From NCBI GenBank assembly GCA_028564705.1, contig JAPXFQ010000831.1, positions 3,658,001 to 3,722,000 of the forward strand: a stretch of DNA of 64,000 nucleotides, in the 5' to 3' direction. The notes below the pieces were generated by a model. That model worked only from the letters and a program-made list of their open reading frames with translations, did no database searches and was not told the origin of the DNA. Shown here in pieces: positions 12,501-64,000 of this stretch. The DNA is from Apricaphanius iberus (taxonomy: Eukaryota; Chordata; Actinopteri; Cyprinodontiformes; Aphaniidae). The position numbers and the translations under genes were made by a program. The stretch's first letter is position 1. Every line of letters begins with the position of its first letter.

Positions 12501-15245
12501 AGACAATGTTCACTGTTTGTCAAATTACAGTGGAACCCCTGGTATTCACATTCGTCAGAGACCACAGGCACCAGCGAACAGCTAAAATTCACAAATACTT
12601 GAGACTGCCTCTAAAACGCTTATATCTGCATATTTTTATAGGTCAAAAAATAAATATACATTAATGCCTTTGGGGTACGGCCAATCATCATCATGCAAAA
12701 CAACTGGTGTTCTTGGTTTGGATGCTTTGAAAACGCCAACCAGTAGTGTGTCGATTAGCTTTGCTCATAGGTACTTCAACCGCTCAAGCCTCATTTTATT
12801 TAAAACATTTTAGATAAGCTCTGTGAAAACATTCGCGAATAATGAACCGTGAACACATTGGGGTCGACTGTACAACCACACATTGGAGTGGATTTTATTG
12901 TAATTTTTTTGTGATGGACCAACACAAAGTAGCGGTTTGGAGTGGAATTAAAATGATGTCACAGCCCTTAATAAAATCCAGTTCAACCAATTAGATTCAG
13001 TAGTCCTCAAAAATATACAGGGTGTGCATAAATCCAGGAGAGCGTTCATCAGAGAAGCAGAAAGACCTCTTTAACTACCCACATGTAAAGAAACTTTATA
13101 TGTGCATATATGAAACCTATATGCTGTTTATTTTCACATCATATATGTCTCTGTTATTGGTTCTTTATATCCACATATAAGCACTTTATGTACACATATC
13201 TCCTATATCGCTCACAGCAGGTTCTGGTCATTTATCTCACTTTGGCAACTGTCATACATAATGCCTAGCTCATATTTTTTATTATCAAGGTAATAACTGC
13301 ATATTTTTCTACAGTCCATTACGGGGAAAAAAAAAATCATGCAATAACTTCTGTCTGTGCAAACACATGGAATTCGTATCATATGTAATTGGCATGTTAT
13401 TAAAAAAAAAGAACTATGGCGAGACACATCCTGTGTCTGGATTATTTTCTGCAAAATATCTTTAGAAGTGTGACACTGTGGGGGTTCTGTCAATATAACT
13501 CCAACAGATCATGATAACTGTGTTGTCCAGATTTTAATCTGGGAGACCAGGGTTCAAAACCTGCCTGCAGCCTTGTCACAAAAAAAAAAACTCATGCAGC
13601 CGAGCACCTTGTATCACAAAGAAAGAACGTATATAAGTGCATAGGTTGTGAAAGTAGTGGCCATTTTCCTATACTATAGGTACCTATTTGTATAAACTAC
13701 TACTGATTGAGACTGATAGATAAAGAATACAATCCTGCCAATTATTGACCAATTAATCACAAATGAGGGAGAAATTGAGCACGATATTGATAAGTGGAGC
13801 TCTGGCAGGTAGCTGGACAAATTGAACAGACGAGAAACAGTATGTTCAGGGGAATGAAACTAGGAGAGATTTTTGGGTCCTTAATTTAATCCGTTTCTGG
13901 ATAGTACATTTGTTTGCCTGCATTAGAGGGAATTTATTTAAAGCTGTTAGTTAATGGGTTTGCAGGGCACACCAAGTGATAAGCGGATAATATACATTAT
14001 TATATTTTACATTTAGTATTTAACATAGCACTTTTTCTTTTTTTTATAAATTGGTGTGCTGAAAATCAGTTCATGTTTAAATAAAACATGTTTTGCATAA
14101 TGGATGAGTTTTTGGTTGCTGATTGATTGGGAGAATAAATGGCAGATTTGGGTAGTGTTGATCAGGCAGAGCTTTGTTGACTGTCCTTTGCATTATGGCT
14201 TCAAACAAATATCGCATTTTTTTGTGTTTGCTCATACAATTGTACATGTGTTTTTGGGGTGGAGGGTACAGTGGAAATGCTGAAATATTTTTCCCCCTTG
14301 TTTAAAAATCACATCTGCGCCCCTGTAAGTGCGCTCTTGGTACTAGGGCATTATGCGTAAATATACGGGATAAAAATTATCTGCACTGTGTATATGGGTC
14401 CGGAAGTTTACTTTCAGACTCGGAGGTCAAAAAGACGAAGTCTGGAAAATTACAGTTTTTCATGGCCTGTTTAAAAGGGGCTTGAGAGATAGGAGGAGGT
14501 GCTGGGGAGTGTCTCTGTTTAGGCAGCGTCCTTCACGACCTCCCGATCCAAAATGATGGATGAATGGACGGAACAAACAAATGTTCAGTCTAGATGTTTA
14601 AAGCTGCTGGTCACATACCCAGAAGTGAAGTGGAAGCATTGACTCTTGGGGACAGTACTTATCACAAACACTTGTTAATATAAAGAAATCAAACGTCAAT
14701 TCAAATACCCATTTCTTCTGCACCACTCTGTGTTGGTCCATCACTTTGAATAATGCAACTTGACAAAATGTTACATAAAGGTGAGGTAGAATCCTTCTAA
14801 AACTTCCACCATGTTTGAAGTTTTCACTGTGGTTTAAAATCTGTGACAAAAAGATAATTAACGTGACAACATATTTTCCAGCTGTTTGACGTCTGCAAAG
14901 GTAAAAGTTTGTGAATGATATCGTCTATATTTTTACTCACAAGCAGAATCATTTCTGTGATCAAAGTTTTTATTTAAAAGCAAAGAAATAATCCTAACAT
15001 GCTGTACAATAATTTCCTTGAGAAAACATTTTCCAAATGAAATACAGTTGATTCAAGCTTTTCTAATTTGACTTCTGATAATTGCCTTCTGCCATTCGCA
15101 TAATTATAGGTGCATTAGCCCATCTGGAATGAAGTGACACTTTGCTTCTTGTTTCCTCCAGACGTGGCGACTGCCAAGTGAATACAGAACATGCTGCCTG
15201 CTGAGGGCGTCAGACAGCGACTGTTTTGAAGTTACTGTGCTCTGA
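6304..15245 (+). CDS. impg1: IMPG1, interphotoreceptor matrix proteoglycan 1, 3' part (six exons)
   Basis: Join of 6304-6523, 8197-8407, 11550-11735, 11862-12045, 12368-12451 and 15162-15245; phases agree at every junction. The family product is a heavily glycosylated proteoglycan that binds hyaluronan around photoreceptor outer segments. Visible in order: second half of a SEA domain with [19 protein letters not shown]-like module 1 (CKFLACNEF), EGF-like module 2 (CMNGGVC, then CRCPVG), a 23-residue hydrophobic helix, a basic stop-transfer KKCIKTRK, and a tail of roughly 120 residues. The wording VPYN-T-AVH-VLED and EPADQAD-CKFLAC fits my memory of IMPG1 better than IMPG2, and the convergent MYO6 neighbour supports IMPG1. 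The retained helix and second EGF module are unlike human IMPG1 as I remember it. The gene is 5' truncated by the window or by exons I could not find. The a/b fish paralogue is not resolved. Confidence 0.85.
7085..7225 (+). repeat. LINE 3' tail fragment with TGAATTGAAT end
   Basis: AAAGTGCCTTGAGAT, GTGAATTGGCGCT and then GAATTGAATCGAATTGAAT form the typical 3' tail of an abundant fish LINE. An opposite-strand copy is at 42450-42600. Confidence 0.6.
7270..7925 (-). mobile_element. Tc1/mariner relic (transposase on - strand, no open frame)
   Basis: The text follows the common fish Tc1 family antisense to its transposase: TTGGCAGATG-TGATGTTCTTTTTCT, GTCTCATCAGTCCA and CATGGAGGCCAG blocks in the right order. 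It is too decayed for a frame. It fills much of the impg1 intron before exon B. Confidence 0.6.
8197..8407 (+). CDS. impg1: impg1 exon B: EGF-like module 1 and start of module 2
   Basis: Acceptor CAG at 8194-8196 and donor GTACGG at 8408. It encodes [15 protein letters not shown], then the remaining cysteines of the first EGF-like module ([17 protein letters not shown]), then [13 protein letters not shown] of the second. The split codon at the 5' end (G|CT) joins exon A in frame. An open frame upstream of 8197 is intron read-through. Confidence 0.88.
8728..9099 (-). mobile_element. tRNA-headed SINE with perfect 12-bp target duplication
   Basis: On the - strand it starts GGCTGCACGGTGGCGCAGTGG (box A-like), has GGGTTCGTATCCC (box B-like), a conserved body and a (GGAT)n tail. 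AAAATCCCATAT occurs at 8716-8727 and again at 9100-9111, a perfect target site duplication. A near-identical copy is at 21116-21483. Confidence 0.85.
9112..10865. other. impg1 intron, no feature recognised
   Basis: AT-rich sequence without a coding frame, terminal repeats or known repeat that I could name, apart from a short SINE-like scrap near 9290-9340. Confidence 0.5.
10866..11180 (-). mobile_element. Older, diverged copy of the same SINE
   Basis: CATCCATCCATCC at one end and CAAGGCAACAG-GCTGCCAACTGCAGCC at the other match the SINE tail and head, with much divergence and a CA microsatellite inside. Confidence 0.6.
10986..11026. repeat. (AC)n microsatellite
   Basis: About 20 AC repeats with two interruptions, inside the diverged SINE. 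Confidence 0.95.
11550..11735 (+). CDS. impg1: impg1 exon C: end of EGF module 2 and transmembrane helix
   Basis: Acceptor TTTCAG ends at 11549. The donor is best placed as GTAAGT at 11736. It encodes [17 protein letters not shown], then a 23-residue hydrophobic run starting LIITCLVG and ending GILIFI, then the basic NKKCIKTRK. That is a type I membrane topology with the EGF modules outside. A GT two bases earlier is a possible but weaker donor. Confidence 0.85.
11862..12045 (+). CDS. impg1: impg1 exon D: cytoplasmic tail, Ser-rich part
   Basis: Acceptor CTCAG ends at 11861 after a 126-bp intron; donor GTACAA at 12046. It encodes [19 protein letters not shown], then a Ser/Gln-rich stretch ([14 protein letters not shown]) and [11 protein letters not shown]. 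The first base completes a split valine codon. The NPVFEN wording loosely resembles the NPVYE of the IMPG2 cytoplasmic tail as I recall it. Confidence 0.75.
12368..12451 (+). CDS. impg1: impg1 exon E: cytoplasmic tail
   Basis: Acceptor CTGCAG ends at 12367 and donor GTAAGA starts at 12452. The 84 bp encode 28 residues from [12 protein letters not shown] to HQSLPRGE, phase 0 on both sides. Support is the two strong splice sites and phase continuity; I do not know a domain for this stretch. Confidence 0.72.
12528..12870. mobile_element. pogo/Tigger-like MITE with TA flanks
   Basis: Ends CAGTGGAACCCC and, reversed, CAGTCGACCCCA, each flanked by TA. Length 343 bp with no coding. It lies in the impg1 intron after exon E. 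Confidence 0.55.
12872..15161. other. Rest of last impg1 intron
   Basis: A Tc1-family end scrap at about 12870-12960 (ACCAACACAAAGTAG) and a tRNA-like box B scrap near 13550 are visible. There are several ATATA/CATATA-rich stretches at 13080-13200. No exon was recognised in the rest. Confidence 0.5.
15162..15245 (+). CDS. impg1: impg1 terminal exon F and stop
   Basis: Acceptor CCTCCAG ends at 15161. It encodes [17 protein letters not shown] and ends CFEVTVL with TGA at 15243-15245. The last four residues, VTVL, fit a class I PDZ ligand (Thr at -2, Leu at 0). The phase matches exon E across a 2.7-kb intron. Confidence 0.7.
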   Translation, partial: TWRLPSEYRTCCLLRASDSDCFEVTVL

Positions 15246-15665
15246 TAACAACAGGAGGAACTGTTGCTGTTTCACTGTGTAGAGTCAAAGTGTTCATAGT
15301 GATTAAAGTTGCTTGTTATACAGTGAGCTCTGGGGAAGCTAATTTTACATCATAAATGGTAGGACAATTTTCTCTACACTCTTGGCAAAGAATGCTCTTT
15401 CCTCACAATGAGGTATTTAATATTTACTGAAAGATAAACATGGCTGTATCTCACTGTATGCTTAGACAAAGTAATATATATTTTTTGTTTGACATTTTTT
15501 GTGTCCCAAAAAGAGAATGTACTGTATAAGCTATTGTTTTGCCGTCTCTCCATCAGTCACGATTTACAACTTTATTGTTGACCATTTATCTCTTAAGATT
15601 TGGACTTATTTTTATACGTTTTTCATGTAAAGCAAATTAAATAAAGTTATTCTAAACAGAACAGG
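15246..15665 (+). other. impg1: impg1 3' UTR
   Basis: Non-coding AT-rich stretch from the stop codon to just past the AATAAA at 15640. The cleavage point is inferred as about 15-25 bases after that signal. Confidence 0.6.
15640..15645 (+). promoter_or_regulatory. impg1: impg1 polyadenylation signal
   Basis: Canonical AATAAA about 395 bases after the impg1 stop codon, followed by a T-rich stretch. It is the first canonical signal in the 3' region. Confidence 0.65.
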
Positions 15666-16130
15666 CTCTTCATTTTATGGCAGCTTAAGGTGTGACTGAG
15701 CCACATACACAATCAGATTATCAGAGAATCAAATTATATGAAAATAAGAAAAATATATAAATCATTTTTAAAGTTGGGATTTAAAAATATTTTTTTAAAA
15801 TAAAAAATATAAATTACCAATCAAATTTCTTAAACTTTATGCACAAGAACAGTTTATAAATAATAGAGTTAGCACAAGTTTGGCTTTAAATAAACTAAAA
15901 ACCTGAAACTATATTGTGTAAAAGTTCACTGGAAATCAAACATTTTAAGTGACATTTTCTTAGTTTCTTTTTAAAGCAAATTCAGTGTTTTATTTTATTT
16001 TAATTATTTTACCCCTTTTCCTAGGGTGGGATTAAATTAGAAGCAGGCTGCTCCCCTGAATTTAGCCTTTGTGACACAATAAAGTACTATTGTTTTCATT
16101 GTGCCGTATGCAGCCATGTGTGTGATTGTA

Positions 16131-16265
16131 GGTGTACTGCGAGTCTCTATATTGTCCTGCGATGGACTGGTGAACTGTCCAAGGTGTACCCCGCCTCTTG
16201 CTCAAATGACTCCTGGAGATGGAGACTAGCCCCCCTTTGACTACTAAGATAAGCAGCAGAAATAA
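16131..16265 (+). mobile_element. 3' fragment of SINE in the convergent interval
   Basis: CCTGCGATGGACTGGTGA, AAGGTGTACCCCGCCTC and GATAAGCAGC match the body and 3' end of the GGAT-tailed SINE family. It sits between the two genes' 3' ends. Confidence 0.6.
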
Positions 16266-16441
16266 TGGATTGTTGTATACAATACCTATCAGTCTTCATA
16301 TAGGAAAAGGTTAACTGTTAATTTAAAAATCTACCCACTCCTCTAAAGTATTACTTATAAACTGCCGCTGTCATTTCAGAAAAATAAGACATTCTCATAG
16401 CAACTAAAGAAAACAAATCAGTTGAGAATTTTACAGAAATT

Positions 16442-16447
16442 TTTATT
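16442..16447 (-). promoter_or_regulatory. myo6: myo6 distal polyadenylation signal
   Basis: AATAAA on the - strand in an A/T-rich context, about 890 bases after the stop and about 800 bases from the impg1 signal. Confidence 0.4.
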
Positions 16448-17038
16448 TTCTAAAATTTTTCCAGAGAAAAGGCCATCATACAGGAGAGGTTTACAGATGC
16501 TCAGTTGTCAGAAATAAGATTTTGGTGTTAATTAGAGTTTTACAGATAAATAATAAGCTTCTTGCTTTAACCATTGAGAAACCAACATAACTTAAACAGC
16601 AATAACACGATTAGCTGTAAAACAACCCTGTATGCACAAAACTGCAAACGAGTAACAAAGGAAAACCTTCCAGAGATATAATGTGTGCAGCCAGGAAATA
16701 TGAACGACTTTCTCTTCTTTACCGGCATCCAGTTGTTGCAGCATTTTATGAAATCTCTATGAAACTGATGACAAAAAGCATTAAAATGATCTAACTCAGT
16801 CAGTATGAGATGCTTTAAAGAATAGGAATTAGATTTTGACTTTGTTAGAAACTCACGTCGCAGATATTTCAGTGTAAATGGTGACTGTCTTCCTTTATAA
16901 TCACAAAAGTCATGAAGCATGAATTTTATGGCATCACAGGACAGTTAAAGCTCTTAGAGCGTCTAATTCACTGTCACAATTTGGGTTTTAAGTTTAAAGC
17001 TACAAGCGATGAACCAATTAAGACGTATGTGGTGCAAC

Positions 17039-17044
17039 TTTATT
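17039..17044 (-). promoter_or_regulatory. myo6: myo6 proximal polyadenylation signal
   Basis: AATAAA on the - strand, about 290 bases after the stop codon. Confidence 0.45.
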
Positions 17045-17332
17045 GCAATTTAAGGCCTCAGAGTGGGATTTGTGATTTCTGCGTAGATTTAGGAAAATAA
17101 CAGCCAGATTACTAAAACTACTCAAATAAATAAAGAGTTGCACTGCAAATTAATAAAAAATACAAAATAAAACCAGTGTTAAGAGTTGATATCAAGTGAA
17201 TAATTAGCTAGAAGATGGTTCAGGGAGCATCTTTGAATGTTGTTGTTACCAAAACTTCCACAAACCAAGGAGAAAACAAGCTGCTCATGAGTGTGCAGAA
17301 GCATCAGTGTTGTGCTTCAGGGTGAGCAGCGC

Positions 17333-61862
<44,530 letters not shown>

Positions 61863-62339
61863 CTGCAGTAGAAGCACATGCAAGCATGATTAGGGCCAAA
61901 GCAGATGCATAATTTAGATTACTCAACAAAAAACAAAAACAGAGGTGAAAGAAAGACCACTGGAAGCTAATAGGACACACCTTCTACCTTTTTTTCATGG
62001 GCTGAATTTTTCATCTACCAACTGTTTTTAATTTCCTAAGTGAGTAACTGAGGTAAAGGCAGGGTTTCCTCGTCTGACCCGTTTCTGACCTTCCTACAGT
62101 ACCAACTGGAAGTTCTTCCCAGGGGAGTCAAGTAGTAATCCTATCTCTCCGCTCTACATCCTGCTACTTGTCAAAGAGAATACTGACATTTTTTGTACCA
62201 CAACTTCATTGCTTGCAAAGAGAATTTGGCTGGTACGATTTTTGTGAAAGCTGAATAATCTGATCGCCATACCTGAGCTAACAGGTCTGACTGACACAAA
62301 CACTTCAGTTTGGACGGTGTTACTGAGTGAAGGAGATTT

Positions 62340-63262
62340 GAGGCTAAAAAAATTTCCTTTTTTTCAACCTTGACCTTATTTTTAGCAGATGTTATGTTCA
62401 TTTACCCACCAAGACAAGTTTGAAATTACTTTGAGACATTGAAGGGGAGTTTATATTCAGTCATGATCAGCACAAATCCATATATTGGGAGTCAATGGGG
62501 GCAGGAGATTTGCCGCCTGTCATCTGCCCCAAAACTCCTTCATTTCGCCATGTTTTGTAATCAAACGTTAGCACTACTCCCCTAGGAGTTCAGAACATCT
62601 ATGAAGTGCTTATTGTTTTGGTTCCAGGGTGATTTAGAGGCTATAACACAACTAAAATCTCGTGTGATTGCAATGACATCACTGCCGTGCTCCATCACAG
62701 TTGTAGTCTTAGCAGGACTTTCACTCTGTGCTCTACGGCTCTCGGCTAGACAGAACTTAATACTGAAGACATCAACATGCTTTGCGTTTGTTTGTTTCCA
62801 CATTGCACTAACCAAATGGCTAGTTGCACAAAGTTCTGCTTCTACCAGCTCTCTTTCTGCAACCAATGCAGAGTACAGCTGTAATGGCAGCTACTCCAAT
62901 GTCATTGAAATCCCAGGTTAGTGAAACTGGAATCAGTTACATTAAAAGCCTGTAAAACACCCAGAAGCTAATACCTTACCACCTCAATACATTCTGAACT
63001 CACAGGGGAATATCGCTAACTATTCATAGCAAAACATGATTAAATGAAGGAGTTTGGGGGCAGATAATGCCTTATTACAGGCTGCAAATCTCCTGCACAG
63101 TTTGACTCCAATTAAATGGATATACGCTGATCATGACTGGATATAAACCCCTCTTCAACGACTCCAATAAGCTTTAGACTTGTCTGGTTGAGTAAATGAA
63201 CATAAGATTTGCAAAAAATCAGGTCCATGTTGAAAACCCCCCAAAACTTTCCCTTTAAGTTA
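62340..63262. mobile_element. Non-autonomous DNA element with about 300-bp inverted repeats
   Basis: The left arm has TTATGTTCATTTAC, then GACAAGTTTGAAA, TCAGTCATGATCAGC, GCAGGAGATTTGC and AAACTCCTTCATTT. The right arm has the same blocks in reverse order and complement. Total about 920 bp. The 106-codon frame inside at 62601-62921 shows no known domain. It lies in myo6 intron upstream of the first exon seen. Confidence 0.75.
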
Positions 63263-64000
63263 TTGTCACATTCAATTCGCTATTTAAAGTTAAGTCATAG
63301 GAGGTGAGGTGATTAGAAGACTATTTTCTACGAAATGTGAAAATATGTTTGTGGTTCATTCAGGCTGCAAGAAAGCAAGAGAGAAACAGAATTCAACAAA
63401 GAAGGGGAATGCTGAAGTGAATAAAACTAAACTATCTTTTGTTTTAGCTCTCTTTATGCTTAATTTATACTTCTCCATTTGAGGAGGTGTGGAAACACGC
63501 AGCGCCAATATCCATCGACCTAAGGGCTTTCAGGCAGTCACCCAAGGAAAAACGGAGTACAGTCCAATTTTTTAACTATCCTTTGGACACAACGGAAAGC
63601 ATCCTTTTGTGATTGGTCAGCACAACATCAGCTCCCGATCATTTCACCAGAACGGTGCTCTATAGTCAATGTAATTAGGGTAGCTTTTGGGCACTAGATG
63701 CTTTATAATGGAAGGCCAGTTTATCTAATATGGTCTTTTGAACACCAGGAGGTGAAGAGAAAAAACTAAACAGCCTGCTGTGTTCGTTTCCATGTGTTTT
63801 TAGGGTATCAAATAAGCTGCATGTATGTAACAAGGTTTCCAGCTCAATCTAATCTCCTTCTCCTTTAATGGATGTGTGTTAACAAGCTGAAGCAAATAAA
63901 CTCTAGTTGACCAGAGACGTCACTAAAATCGTAGGCAGGCCCACCAGAAAAAGTCTGCACCCCCTACTGTCTATGTGGGGAACTGCAGGGAAGTATAAAA
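63263..64000. other. myo6 5' intron, end of window
   Basis: I searched the - strand for the N-terminal myosin VI exons here and in 61863-62340 and saw none. They are presumed to lie beyond 64000. Confidence 0.5.

Larger units (their letters stand above)
16430..17332 (-). other. myo6: myo6 3' UTR (extent uncertain)
   Basis: Non-coding stretch after the myo6 stop. Two AATAAA signals on the - strand, at 17039-17044 and 16442-16447, give alternative ends. The 117-codon frame at 16567-16920 has no recognisable domain and is treated as chance. Confidence 0.5.

Noticed and set aside
13505..13640. tRNA gene (GGGTTCAAAACC box B-like)
   Set aside because: Only a box B-like motif is present, with no cloverleaf or box A at the right distance; more likely a SINE scrap.
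16567..16920. 117-codon frame on the - strand between the two genes
   Set aside because: It lies in the likely myo6 3' UTR, shows no domain, and its composition fits chance in AT-rich DNA.

Overview
This window is animal nuclear DNA from a ray-finned (teleost) fish. It is AT-rich, coding sequence sits in short exons with GT/AG borders, and it is full of interspersed repeats of teleost type: tRNA-headed SINEs with GGAT tails, L2/CR1-like and RLE-type LINE remnants, and Tc1, hAT, Harbinger and pogo-like DNA elements. All exon calls come from reading translated frames, phase continuity and splice sites by eye; no alignment was run.

Two genes account for all the coding sequence I can support, and they converge tail to tail. 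On the + strand, six exons between 6304 and 15245 form the 3' end of IMPG1 (interphotoreceptor matrix proteoglycan 1): the second half of a SEA domain, two EGF-like modules, one transmembrane helix and a cytoplasmic tail ending in a possible PDZ ligand. A polyadenylation signal follows at 15640. Earlier exons lie upstream of the window or were not found in 1-6300. On the - strand, 28 exons between 61862 and 17333 encode unconventional myosin VI (MYO6) from early in the motor domain to the stop codon: P-loop, switch I, switch II, insert 2, IQ motif, helical/charged tail, MIU ubiquitin motif, RRL and WWY cargo motifs. They join without a phase break into 3501 nt (1166 residues plus stop). The first 80-90 codons lie beyond 64000. 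MYO6 and IMPG1 are also convergent neighbours in human, which supports both names.

Region by region: 1-6300 is presumed IMPG1 intron with a hAT-like element, a palindromic element and decayed Tc1/LINE pieces. 6304-15660 is the IMPG1 3' end with Tc1, SINE and pogo-like insertions in its introns. 15660-17330 is the short convergent interval and MYO6 3' UTR. 17333-61862 is MYO6, whose introns hold most of the mobile DNA: a Harbinger-like element with a Myb-like relic, several LINE remnants, a three-level nested insertion next to exon 13, an RLE-type LINE end beside a long (TA) microsatellite, a near-complete Tc1 element with three in-frame stops, and two copies of a long-inverted-repeat element. 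62-64 kb is MYO6 intron.

The two genes are not a pathway. MYO6 is the minus-end-directed actin motor needed in hair cells and for endocytosis; IMPG1 is a photoreceptor matrix proteoglycan. I saw no RNA gene, CRISPR array, prokaryotic feature or undescribed multi-gene system. The most interesting points are the transmembrane form of the fish IMPG1, the absence of the myosin VI large-insert cassette, and several insertions lying very close to MYO6 exons.
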